Assembly: GCA_020631735.1 (NCBI GenBank) | Contig: CM036179.1 | Location: 20,141,063-20,205,062, forward strand | From: Saccharum officinarum | Taxonomy: Eukaryota > Streptophyta > Magnoliopsida > Poales > Poaceae | Reading direction: 5' to 3' | Length of the DNA stretch: 64,000 nucleotides | Part shown: positions 50,826 to 64,000 of the stretch, piece after piece | Layout: every line of letters starts with the position of its first letter | Numbering within the stretch: the stretch's first letter is position 1 | Position numbers and translations under genes: made by a program | Notes under the pieces: generated by a model | Databases searched by the model: none | The model's input: the letters and a program-made list of their open reading frames with translations, nothing else | Told to the model about the DNA's origin: nothing

Positions 50826-51255
50826 ACAACACATGTTTACTCTCCGTGCCACACAATAACTGATGTTTTAGAGTTATCTTAAATCAAGCTATTTTAAGTT
50901 TGACCATTTATAAAAAAAAATATCAATATTTATAACATAAAATAGGTATAATACAAAAATATATATTGTGATATGGTAATTCTTGGAATAGGGCATCTGT
51001 CTGCTTGAAAACTTCTGTTGGTGGGCCGCGACGCCAGCCCAAATGACCCATCCTATCCGCCCGTCACCGCTGTTTCTAAAAAAATCACCGAAGCGCAGGG
51101 CACACTCCACCAGCAAAGCTCACAGCGGTTGATATTTCTCATGACTATTGGACTAATTCCGCAAATGCACAGAATATATCGATGCAGCACTTCACTTAAA
51201 AGTATACCAAGTATCGTATTTATTTTCACAGAGAAGGCGTAGTATGACTCAGACA
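50826..51255. other. No gene recognised
   Basis: AT-rich sequence between the MULE and the gypsy LTR. Its short frames have no domain. Confidence 0.4.
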
Positions 51256-52564
51256 AATGATTGATTTATTTTTAGTGAATTACCCAGACATGAATGTAAT
51301 GGAGTAAATGAAATTAAACTAAACTAACTAAAATAATAAAACAAAAAAAACTACGATGTTCACAGAGTAGGTGAAGATAAATTAAGTACTATATTAATTA
51401 ATTCAACCTATCAATTGTCTAGCAAGATAAGCAATGAATATACTTCGGGGCGTATCTGCCCTAAACTCACCCTAAGGTTGATTAAGCAAAAAGCATCATG
51501 AGCCCTATGATTTAATAACTAATTTCAACATGGTGGAATACAGAGAATGGACAGGGTTGTCATCACCTGCCACCTACCACAATCTATCTAGAGAATTAGC
51601 CACAACCCAAGGTACCCTATAGTCTAAGCACCACGTTTACACTAAGTGATACTAATCTAACCTTGCGCTAACATCAGGGCACCAATTAGTGACGAGGATC
51701 CCGTATATCAGAAACTTACTAACTAAACAAGAAATAATCAAAATATTCACAATACTACTTTACTCTAATGCAAGAAAGTAAATGCTGAAAATAAGACAAG
51801 TACTAAAGGAAATATATAGAAAGCAAAAGTAGCTTACAAGCGCTTACAGAGAGACTCTAGAAGACTTCTCCAAGCTCCTAACTCTTCACTTCTTTACTCT
51901 CACTCTCACTACTAACTTAAACTTTGGAGTAGAGAGAATGAATCTACTTGGGACGCTTTACAATCGCGGAGAACACCTCTATTTATAGCACTAAGGAGAT
52001 AGGGGGTATTTGTAGGCAGTGAAGAGGTGGTGGAGCTTCCTTGGGTGACGGGCGACGTGGTGAGGGCACCGGCCAGCCCTCCGATGCACCGCCATTGCAT
52101 CGTAGGGTCTTGGTTGGCTCCCAAAGTCGGTTCTCTTGGCAGCACGTGTGAAGATTTGGTCCAAATGGTGGTTTCAAAGTCGGTTGATGGCCTCCAAGTG
52201 AATGACAATGGGCCCATGGATCTAAGGTGAATGAATCATGGCCATTGCTTGAACCGACTTAAAATCAACGTTTATGATGCAGTGTAGGAGTCATCCCACG
52301 GATCGGTGATGTGGATGGAGATAGGGTGGCGCCAGACGACACCACATGGCCACTGACCAGCATGGCAGTGTGGGCCTAGAGGCCCTGCCACGTCCTGCTG
52401 CCTCCATGTCACATATTTTGCACCATTTTCACTGTTTTTCCTACATTCAAATAAACTTCATGTACAAGTGGAATTCCGTTAGTAATAAACCAAATCTTTG
52501 CATTTCATGTTGATTTTGCTTTGGAATGTTGGCATTGTTGATGGGTGTTTAGTGACCATCAACA
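51256..52564 (-). mobile_element. Gypsy 3' LTR (minus orientation)
   Basis: On the minus strand the LTR starts TGTTGATGGTCACTAAACAC (right edge 52564), immediately after a polypurine tract (complement of 52565-52580, CAAGCCTGGGGGAGCT). This marks it as the 3' LTR of a minus-strand element. GTTGATGG and CCATCAAC form a terminal stem. A TATA box lies at 51979-51990. The left edge is approximate. Confidence 0.7.
51979..51990 (-). promoter_or_regulatory. TATA box of the gypsy LTR
   Basis: Minus-strand TGCTATAAATAGA, a strong plant TATA box in the middle of the LTR. Confidence 0.6.
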
Positions 52565-54805
<2,241 letters not shown>

Positions 54806-54809
54806 AATT

Positions 54810-56063
54810 TCATTGACACAGCCACAATAGGTGAGAAGTAGACAATGATGGTGAAGATGGCGGTGAAGGTGGTGATGAAGATGTTAGTGAAGATGATGAT
54901 GGCCCAATCACAAATGTGGCGACCTTCTCTTTCTCATCATCGCTCTCATCGCCGGAGGACTCACATGATAACTCAATGTCGGTGAGCCAATCACCAATAA
55001 TGTAAGCTTTGCCTCCCTTCTTCTTCTTGTAAAACTCTTTTCTCTTGCCATCTTTCTTTTTGTATGGCTTGTTCTTCTTCTTCTTCTCATCTTCTTCATC
55101 ACTTAAATCATTTCTCTTGCCCTTGTTCTTGTTCTTGTACTTGTCTTTTGGAGGCTTTGGGCATTGATGAGCTAAGTGGCTAAGTTCACCACAATTATAG
55201 CAATCCATCTCGGATATTGGCTTTCTTTTGCTACTTGTGAAGAACTTCTTCTTCTTGCCATCAAACTTGATGCCACTCTTGTTGAGCTTCTTTAGCATCT
55301 TGGTGGTCTTTCTCACCATGAGTGCAAGTGATGCATCATCAATATCACTTTCACTTGAGCTTTCTTGCACCATCATGGCTTGGCCCTTCTTCTTTTTCTT
55401 TTCATGGCTAGCTTTGAAGGCCAAGTCCTTCTTCTTGAAAGATGATGAGCCCTCTTCCGGAGTGATGTGTATGTACATCTCATGTGCATTGATCTTTCCC
55501 AATACTTGTGTCGGTGTTGCGGTAGAGAGATCACTTTGATGAAGCACGGTGACAATGTGCCCATACTTTTCAACGGGAAGAACACTTAAGATCCTCCTTG
55601 CAACATCCGATTGACTCATTTGAGTGAGTCCAAGAGCATTGAGATCCTCTACAAGAACATTCAATCGAGTGTACATTTCATTAGCACTTTCTTTGGGAAG
55701 CATCTCAAAAGAATTAATTTTCTTTAAAGCAATATGATAACATTCCTCACGCTCACTCTTAGTTCCTCATGGAGAGCACAAAGGTTTTCCCATAATTCAT
55801 GAGCGTTTTTGGCATTACGCACACGATTGAAGATATCCTTGCCTAGGCCCCGGTAGAGTGCATTTTTTTGCCTTTGCATTCCACCGGTCGTACTTCTCCT
55901 CGTCACCACTTGGGTTGGCGAGATCCCTAATAGGGGGAAGCCCTTCGGTTGCGGCTCTAAGGCACCCAACATCTATGGCTTCGAGGTACGCCTCCATACG
56001 AATTTTCAAATATGGAAAATCGCCTCCCTCAAAAGTGAGAGGTGGTCTTTCCCTATTAGACAT
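54810..56063 (-). pseudogene. SIRE-like copia gag, two frameshifts
   Basis: Minus-strand gag starting MSNRERPPLTFEGGDFPYLK at 56063. The first frame fails in a T7 run near 55862 (one extra base) and the second near 55740-55770 (one base missing). The long frame 55703-54810 then carries the UBN2-like LNALGLTQMSQSDVARRILS, the zinc knuckle CYNCGELSHLAHQC and lysine-rich tracts. It stops at 54810 with no protease or polymerase after it. Confidence 0.88.
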
Positions 56064-56100
56064 CTTGCTCTAGGCGGTGAAGCCTAAATAAAGAGCAACA

Positions 56101-56116
56101 CAGCTCTGATACTAAT
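56101..56116 (-). promoter_or_regulatory. Primer-binding site next to the copia 5' LTR
   Basis: Minus-strand ATTAGTATCAGAGCTG directly follows the LTR end, resembling the TGGTATCAGAGC initiator-Met tRNA site. Confidence 0.75.
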
Positions 56117-57712
56117 TGAAAGGATTAAGATGCCCAAGAGGGGGGTGAATTGGGCTTTTCTAAAAATTAATTGCAAGAATTAAATCCTACAAGCCAAACT
56201 TCACCCCTAGTGCCTACTAGTGTTCCTTATGATTCTACCGATAAAAGGTTTGCACCCTAAGTTCCAAACCTAGTCTAGCATGACAATTCTAGGAAAGTAA
56301 ACAAGCAATGAAAGTAATGCATGAAAGTAAATGCTTGAAAGTAAGGGTTAGGAACACGGCGATGTTTTCCTGAGGTATCAGAGAGTCGCCACTCCCCACT
56401 AGTCCTCGTTGGAGCACCCGCGCAAGGGTGTAGCTCCCCCTTGATCCGCGCAAGGATCAAGTGCTCTCTACGGGTTGATTCTTCAACACTCCGTTGTGGT
56501 GAATCGCCCAAAACCGCTCACAAGATGAGTTGGGTCATCCACAAGCTCTCCGGATGATCACCAAACTCCCAATCACCACCAAACCGTCTAGGTGATGGCG
56601 ATCACCAAGAGTAACAAGCTAGAACTCTCACTTGACCACAACAAGCCTAATGAGAAGATGGATGCACACTTGCTACTCTCTAGTCACTAGTGAGGAATCT
56701 CAAACTTTGATTCTCAAATCACTATCCTCACTAGGGATCTTGCACTCCCTTGCACTTCAAAGGTGTTTCTCAGCTGAACAAATGAGCAAGAGACCTCTAA
56801 AAGAGGTAGAGGGGATATATTTATACACCCCACAGACAAATCCAACCGTTACCTGCCAAATCAGCAAAACACGTACTGACTGGACGCGCTGGTCGTCATG
56901 ACCGGACGCGCCGGTCGAGTGTAACGGTCAAAAACCGAAAGTCAGCGCTGAGTGACTGGACGCGCCGGTCAGGGGTGACCGGACACGTCCGATCGTGCAA
57001 GAACTTTACTAGACTTTGACCTGATGCTCGACCGCGTCCGATCATAGATGACCGGATGCGTCAGGTCAGGTAAGAACCTTACTGGAACATGACTAGACAC
57101 GTCCGATCACTTCACAGTCACGTCCGATTAGACTGTTACCCTCTGAAACACATGTCAGACTGATCACCGTGTCCGGTCCTTGCAGGGACCGCGTCCGGTC
57201 AACCAGTTAACGACGCAGTGACTGTTAGTACTGACCGAACACGTCCGGTCGTGTCAGAGACCGCGTCCGGTCAAGGGTAAACTGCTCAAACGACTTAGAA
57301 ACGCGACGCAACTTGAACCAAGTTGCTTCCAACTGAACTTTGAGCTTTACCAGAGCTACCTAGTGCTAAGTTTGACAAGTGTGCACCACACCTAAACAAA
57401 AGACTCACCTAGGTCAAGCTACTCGCTTATGCCCCCCTTTATAGTACGGCCAAAGGAAGAAACAAAGATCCTAATGACTATTCCGGATGTAACCCAACAC
57501 CTTGACATCCGGAACTAACCGTCCTTAATCTTGTCGTTGATCCTTTGAAAACTGAAACGATTTCCATCAAGGGACATGAATACCATAGTGCCCAAAGCAG
57601 TTATCAACTCCATGACCTAACTTATCAAAGTTTCTGCAAAACACACGTTAGTCATGGTAATAATGCATTGTCATCAATTGCCGAAACCAACACCGGGGCC
57701 TAGATGCTTTCA
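56117..57712 (-). mobile_element. SIRE-like copia 5' LTR (minus), 1596 bp
   Basis: Edges TGAAAGGATTAAGATGCCC and CTAGATGCTTTCA (plus-strand view), an inverted TGAAAG/CTTTCA pair. The minus-strand TATA-like GTGTATAAATATATC lies near 56810-56825. Upstream of it (56870-57290) is an array of GACCGGACGCG/CGTCCGGTC words. It is followed on its 3' side by the primer-binding site and gag, so it is the 5' LTR of the element. Confidence 0.88.
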
Positions 57713-59558
57713 AGAATAAACTCTTAAGATAAGGGGTGATTCACTAGCTGATTGATGTGATTACAAACCTCCTAGGGCTGCCACACGAGTTGGCAAGCTC
57801 ACAAGTGACGCTCTTGCAGGCTAGGAGCAAGCTCCAAGAGTAACAAACACAATGCATTGGCTTGAACGCGAACCAAGTGCTCTAGGAGATGAAGAACAGT
57901 TGGGGCTGCTCTCTAATGCAGTTTGGAAGCTTAGTCTCACAAGGATTTGAGTGGAAATCAAGAGGAGAAGCTTGGGAGCCTTCCAATGGAGAGGAAGGAG
58001 CAAGAGAGGGCTCTGGTCGCACTTGGGAAGGAGAATGGCCGATTGACCGTTAGAGGGGACGAGAGAGAGATATAAATACCCCCTCCGGTCCCAACGGTCG
58101 GATAAGTGCGGCAGTGCCATACTTGACCCGCAGCACTGCCGCACGACAGCACTGCCGCTCTCAAGGTGCAGCATTGCCGCACCTGCTAGGACAGCAAAGG
58201 TCAAGATTTGAATAGTAGGCTATCTTGGTTATGGTTAGAGGATATTTTGGTGGGTAAGTGAGCACTTGGTTGCACATTAAAGCTTGTGCATTGTATTCCC
58301 CTTTATAGTATGGTTTTTCCTAAACTCAAATTCAAAACATAAAAGAACTTAAACCTCCTTTGAGTTGGTTGCCACTTTCTTTTGTAGTTGGGGGGTCCAC
58401 CATTGCATGTATTATCCTCTTTCTCAATATCACTTCATAAAGCCTTTGCAATCTTCTTGTCTCATCTCCTTGAGCAAATATACCTTGAGCAAATGACTTG
58501 AACCATTTCCATAGATATGAGTTCACTTTGTGGCTTCAAGTCACTTCTACTAATGATTTGATCCTCAACACAATATGACTCCTCATAGCTTGATTAGTTC
58601 CTTGACTCAATGCAAGTACTCTCTTCTTCACCTTAGCCATGGTACCTCAGTCCTCAAGCAGTCGCTTGCCCTTCACCTTCGCTTAGTCCCTCAAAGCCCT
58701 TTCCTTGCTATCTTCACCTTATCAAGCCGTACTCAAGTCATATCATATTAAGCATCCATTGAAAAACTATTTCTTCAATATTATGATCCTTACTTGAATA
58801 TCTTTTAGATATGAATATTGAGATCAATCAAGCTTCAGTTTGACTCACATAGAGACATATATGGATCAACATCAATATGGTCAAGCCAATTCATGATTCC
58901 TTATATCCTATTCATTTTGGCTTGACACTCCTAACACTCACATCAATCTCTATCTTTATACTTCTAGCTTGATCAAATCAATGCAAAATGATTTTTAAAT
59001 CTTTATCCATATAAGCAAACAAAAGTAGAGACCATCTTATATTCAACATGAGTTGTGTCCTCTGTCATTTGACCTTTACTTGTCATTTCCTCACTTATGC
59101 GTTCTTGATTCATTCTTCAACACTTGATCAAAGCTAACCACTAACAATCTCTTCTTGTTCATGTAAAGCAAGCCACTATAGAGACAAATCCAAAATCATC
59201 AACTTATGTCTCATTTTTCATTTGCCAAATATGCTAGCTTTCATATGATGTTATGATATCCCACAACATAGAAGTCATTTCATTGATTCCATTTGCATTG
59301 TTGTCTTTTGCTTGAACTAGATTGTTTCCATGATCTTCCAATACAACAATACATAATTTTGGCCTTCATTTCAACACTATGTGGAATACCATCAAGTTTG
59401 CCTACTTGTTGAACCTTGGATATACTTGTTAATGCACAATCCACAAGTATATGCAATAGGCTCAATTTTCTATTTCAACACTTAGCAAACTTGTTAGACC
59501 TTTAATGGTGTTGTCATTCAATTCACCAAAACCCACTAGAGAGCTAGATGCACTTTCA
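57713..59558 (-). mobile_element. Second copia LTR type (minus), truncated
   Basis: Its minus-strand start, TGAAAGTGCATCTAGCTCTC (right edge 59558), matches the start of the solo LTR at 61191 (AAAGTGCATCTAG). Inside, CGGCAGTGCT-type words repeat at 58105-58185 close to a TATA-like GATATAAATACC at 58067. The U5 end is missing: the other copia LTR begins at once at 57712. Confidence 0.7.
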
Positions 59559-60105
59559 GAGGTGAAAGTGCTGGTGCATGAATGAGTGAGCTTCACAAGG
59601 ACATAAATGAGTGGAGAGTGAAGCAAAGTGCCAAAGGCACCAAGGTAGGGCGCTGGCCGGCCCCTATGGTGGCAATCCTACCATTTCTTGCTTTGATTCT
59701 CTCCTAGATGCTCTCACATGTGTGCTACTAGGTGAATGAGTGAAGGGAAAAGGCCAAGGGGTGAGTGAATGGATTGGAAATGTTAGAGGCAAGGACAAGG
59801 TGGGTGGGGAGAAAAGAACAAAGTGGCCATTAGATTTTTGCCTTGGTCTTGTTCTTCACGTGCATGATGGGGTGAATGGAGGTGAAAGGAGCCAAGAGGG
59901 GGCAGAGGTGGGGCTGGCTGATGGCCAAGGTTGGCCGTGCAGCCACCTAATCTCCCCTACTAATGATTTTAGACTTTTTAAGCAAGTTATTGAACATGTT
60001 TAGACAAGAAATGATGATGCTTAGTGAAAATAAGTAGGGATTAGGTGCATACCTTTGCTTAACTCACCTTGGTTTAGCTCCTTGGATTCCTTTCATGTAA
60101 ATATT
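59559..60105. other. Gypsy-derived internal sequence, no frame
   Basis: Purine-rich sequence between an LTR and the protease fragment; no coding frame with a recognisable domain. Confidence 0.4.
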
Positions 60106-60628
60106 CTATGGTGGCTTACTCCCATGAATGATGGAATCATCATCTTGTTCATGCATGGTGGATATGTCGGGAAGCTTTAATTCCACTGATGAACATTGCT
60201 CCAGTCTTGGCTTGAAGTAGAATATTTCTTCCTTGCCATTTATGTTGAGATGAATTTCTCTGGCTCCAACATCAATTTGAGCATTTGCCATCCTCAAAAA
60301 TGGTCTTCCCAAGATTAGTGGTGTTTTGGTGTCGGCACTAATGTCCAACACCATAAAATCTATAGGAACAAAACAACTCCTTATCTTGATAGGAATATCC
60401 TCCACTATTCCCATCGAATATCGGACTGATTGATCGGCCAACTACAAACGTATTATGGTTGGGGATAATGAATTATGATTTAATTTATCATATACTACCT
60501 TTGGCATGACGCTGACGCTTGCTCCAAGGTCACAGAGGGCTTGATCAAATTGTTGGGTACCAATGGAGAATGAAATTGTAGGATTCCCTAAGTCCTTTTC
60601 ATGCAGCTGATTAAGTATAGTTGTGCTA
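60106..60628 (-). pseudogene. Gypsy aspartic protease (retropepsin) fragment
   Basis: One minus-strand frame holds ALCDLGASVSVMPKVVYDKL, in which DLGAS (60531-60517) is the retropepsin active-site triad region, then after an in-frame TAG near 60433 VRYSMGIVEDIPIKI, DTKTPLILGRPFLRMANAQI and DVGAREIHLNINGKEE. This is the protease of Tat/Athila-like gypsy elements, which would cleave the polyprotein. It is cut on its 5' side by a copia LTR insertion at 60629. Confidence 0.85.
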
Positions 60629-63600
60629 TGAAAGGTCCTAACATGGCTAGAGGGGGGTGAATAGCCAATTTAAAACTCTACAAGATCACTAGAGCAATTT
60701 GATTAGTATGACAAATGGCGAAATACAAACTTGCTCTACCTCTACAAGTGTTGCAAGCCACCTACCCAACAATTCTAGTTGCTATGATCTCTATGCACAC
60801 AAGCGGTCATGTCACTACTCACTAAGAGCTCTCAACAAGGCTACACTAAAGAGCTCCACTAGATGAAACTAGGCTACAAAGCAAGCTCTCAACTCTAGCT
60901 ACACTAAAGAGCTTGTTACAACTAGTTTGCGGGAATATAAAGGAGTGAGCAAGGTGATTATACTGCCGTGTTGAGAAATGAACCAATCATAAGATGAATA
61001 CCAATCAATCACCGAGAGAAATCTAAGAGACAAGTGACAAACCAATTTTTCTCTCAAGGTTCACGTGCTTACCAGCACGCTAGTCCCCGTTGTGTCGACC
61101 AACACTTGGTGGTTCAACGGCTAAGAGGTGTTGCACGAACCTTGTTCATACAATTGGACACCGCAAGAACCTACCCACAAGTAAGGTAACTAAAAGTGCA
61201 TCTAGCCCTTTAGTGGGTTTTGGATGATTGAATGACAACATGATTAAAGGTCTAACCCGTTTGCTAAGTGTGGATAGGTAATAGGTTATCTCATAGGTAC
61301 TTTAATGAAAGCCAAAATGATGTATTGTTGGAAACAATCTAGTTCAAACATAAGACAACAATGCAAATATAATTCATACAAGACTTATTCATTGTGGGAT
61401 TTTGATGACTCATATGAAAGCAAGCACGATGAAAAATAATTAATGAGACATGAGGGATTGCATATGGAATGGTCTCACCTTTGTTGAGCTTGCTAGATAA
61501 AAGACAAGTATACAAATGAATTTAATGAATGATTTAACACCAAGTGTGACTTGATGGTTTGAGTTGGTGAAGATAGCAAGGAAAGGCTTCGAGGTACTAA
61601 GCAAGGGTGAAGGGCAAGCGGCGGCTTGATGACTGAGGAACCTAGCTAAGGTGAAGAAGGAAGTACTTGTATTTAGTTGAGGTACCAATCCAACTTTGAT
61701 GGTCATATGGAAGTGGAGGATCAAATCCTAGATGACTTTATAAAGGAGTGACTTGATACATTTGAAGCCAACTCACATTTGTTGAATGAAGTCAAGTCAC
61801 ATGCTCAAGATGTCTATGCTCAAGGATAAAATCAAAGTTGATATGTTATCACCCTCACTTAATGAAGATTGAAGGCTATAGCATTTCGGTTCAAGGAAAT
61901 TCAACTCAAGTGCTTCAAATTCTGTTTTCATTTAAACTTGAGTTATAGGTATGTCGTACTATTAAGAGGGATGCATCATGTTGATAGATAATCATTCATA
62001 AGTGCTCAAGCCAACCCATGTCAGTTTTTAGTGTTCGAGAGACATAAGATCTAACTTGGTGTTGCTGGTCTAGCAATACCGGACGTGTCTAGTATTTGCC
62101 TAGCCACATCAATTTCCTCAGTTTTCTCAGGTTGGTTCATCGGGAGTTCTGGCAATCGTCGGGAGTTTTGACGCCTCGAGCTTCACTAACATAGTAGCTA
62201 TTGGGGCTGTATGGCAAATACCGGACGTGTTCGGTATTACCCAACGGTCACATAATAGCTAGTTTTTCAAAGAGGCTATAAATACCCCTTAGCCTCCACC
62301 TTTGGAGGCTGTTGATTCTGCTAACTTTTAGACACATTTTTTAGCCTTAGAACACTCTCCAACCCTCTCTTAGTGAGTGATTGATTCAAACTTACAAAAT
62401 CCATCTTGTGAGTTGAGTGAGATACAAATTTGAGAGCAAGCCACCCTTGAGCACTTGTGCATATTGTCGATCTCATGATTTGCATTTGTTACTCTTAGAC
62501 TCTTCGATCCTAGATGGCTAGGCATCGCCAGAGAGCACCCAAGACATTGTGGTGTGCCTCAAAAAGTTTGTAATGGTTTGATTCCACCGTTGCAAGGGAA
62601 GGAATCATCTAGTGGAAGGAGGAAAAGGAGTTGGAAAAGACTCCGGCTAGAGTGACTTTTGTGGTCCTCTAGAGCTGACCTTTGTTGGGTCACTAGCAGC
62701 CCCCTCAACGGAGGTCGAACTTTGGTAAAACACATTGTGTGTCTCGATCTCTCTTTTCATTAAGTATTTGTGATCTACTTGTGTTGCTTGAGCTTGTGAA
62801 TAGGTTCGGACATGTTCGGTATTTCTCACCAGCACCCAAATTATTTATTCTCTGTTCTAATCATTATGTTGTAGGGTTGTAGCTTCCAGACTTATTAGTA
62901 CTTGTTATATACTTTGTGGTTAACTCGTGAGGGGTTTATTCTCTGATTTGGAGTTTCGAACACTAATCATTTTTTGCATTTTGAAGGGTTGAATTTTTAC
63001 AAACGCCTATTCACCCCCTCTAGGCGGCATCCTCAGTCCTTTCAGTAACTCAATGATATGAGCAATCCACTAGAGTTACCTTTCAGCTCTTCGCCGTGAA
63101 AGTATAAGACCCCTCACAATCACCAGAGTCGGCCACGAACAAATACCAACATGTGTCGAAGCTCCTCCGCTGCTCCAAGCTGTCTAGGTGGCGGTAACCA
63201 CCAAGAGTAATAAGAAATCTGTAGCCAACGATCCCCAAGTGCCACTAGATGCAATCACTTAAGCAAATGCACTTGGAATCACTCCCAATCTCACTATAAT
63301 AATGAACCAATGATAGAGATGAGTGGGAGGTGTTTGCCTAGGCTCACAAGGATGTCAAGTATGTCAAAGTCCTAAGAGAGTGAGCCATAAGCCAGCCAAA
63401 CACTATTTATAGAGCCCCTCAAATGAATAGAGTTGTTAGGGTTAAGGGAGGGCGCTCTGCGCACTGACCGGATGTGTCGGTCGAGTTGACCGGACGCATC
63501 GCACCTGCGTCCGGTCGCGCATTTGCCGCCACATGGCTCCCCATGTTCAAGCATAGCCATCTGATCTCAATGGTCAAGTTCCAGCGCTCGCACAGTTAAG

Positions 63601-64000
63601 TGATGACTGCACTCGCTGCTTGTGCCACCTGACGCTCACACGAGCCAAGTTTGATCATTTCCAGAGACGATCCAGAGCCGAATTTTACTGACCGGACACG
63701 TTTGGTCACAAGTGACCTAACGCGTCCTAGTGTTCGGTCAGCACTCCATTCCTCTCCGCGCGCTCGCGATGCTGACGCCAGCGTACTCAGCGTCCACCTG
63801 ACGCTGCCCCTGCGTGTCTGATCGCACCAAGTCACCTCCTCTCAAAAAGTGATTGGACGCAGCGGTAGAGCCAGGTCCAGCATCCGGTCGATCCTCTGAC
63901 CTCTTGGCCAACTGCGCTGCACTGCCTATAAATGATCAGACGCGCCGGGGTGAGTCCAGTCACCCCGCGACCAGCTTTCGGTCAAGAACTTTCATCACCT
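60629..64000 (-). mobile_element. SIRE-like copia LTR (minus), interrupted by a solo LTR, runs off window
   Basis: Starts (plus view) TGAAAGGTCCTAACATGGC with GAGGGGGGTGAATAGCC, the complement of the LTR end at 28013. It continues to 61190, is interrupted by the nested solo LTR, and resumes at 63050. A minus-strand TATA-like CTATAAATAGTG lies near 63400-63412, and GACCGGA/TCCGGTC words cluster at 63460-63970. It interrupts the gypsy protease. Confidence 0.8.
61191..63044 (+). mobile_element. Copia solo LTR nested in another LTR, 1854 bp, TSD GTAAC
   Basis: Begins TAAAAGTGCATCTAGCCC (the expected TG mutated to TA) and ends GGCATCCTCAGTCCTTTCA, with GTAAC at 61186-61190 and 63045-63049. TATA box CTATAAATACCCC lies near 62276. 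Two ACCGGACGTGT-type words (62082, 62220) lie upstream of it. No internal sequence. Confidence 0.92.

Overview
The window is plant nuclear DNA, almost certainly from a grass. Its genes have spliced introns and plant-type products, and the sequence is crowded with grass-style transposable elements: gypsy and copia LTRs, LINEs, MULE fold-backs, hAT and Tourist/Stowaway MITEs. I infer an Andropogoneae-like genome (sorghum, sugarcane, Miscanthus, maize) from the style of the repeats, not from a database match. There is one 100-base assembly gap (26730-26829). No bacterial, phage or CRISPR features are present.

Only four host genes can be supported, all on the minus strand. (1) 19276-20019 is a MED26/TFIIS N-terminal-domain-like gene whose 3' end has been damaged by transposons. 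(2) 23435-26630 is a four-exon EF-hand calcium-binding gene of the CML21/CML22 type, with its 5' end lost near the gap. (3) 42061-42358 is a two-exon gene for a 59-residue single-membrane-span protein. (4) 43587-46814 is a four-exon RCC1-repeat gene, probably mitochondrial and RUG3-like.

Layout. 1-8.3 kb: degenerate gypsy-type LTR material with a long TA microsatellite. 8.4-9.9 kb: a hAT-like element with GGCACG-rich ends and a promoter-like GC-rich core. 10.4-11.5 kb: a broken copia 3' end. 11.8-12.5 kb: a MULE fold-back with a perfect 10-bp target duplication. 12.5-14 kb: a LINE remnant. 14.5-19.1 kb: a three-level nest (MULE MITE in a LINE in a hAT element). 19.1-21.2 kb: the MED26-like gene, then a MULE. 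22.5-26.7 kb: the CML gene. 26.8-30.3 kb: a gypsy LTR end and a deletion derivative of a SIRE-like copia element. 30.3-38.7 kb: a MITE cluster with no recognisable gene. 38.7-42 kb: unannotated AT-rich DNA. 42-46.8 kb: the two intact genes. 47.2-50.8 kb: a MULE split by a copia solo LTR. 51.3-57.7 kb: a gypsy 3' end joined head-to-tail to a SIRE-like gag and LTR. 57.7-64 kb: further copia LTRs, including a solo LTR nested in another LTR, and a gypsy protease fragment.

The genes do not form a pathway. The interest lies in the insertion history, which target duplications date well, and in how transposons have remodelled the MED26-like gene. I found no convincing new biological system. The best leads are the remodelled gene end, the short inverted-repeat arrays next to promoters in several copia LTRs, and the chimeric retroelement at 51-57.7 kb.
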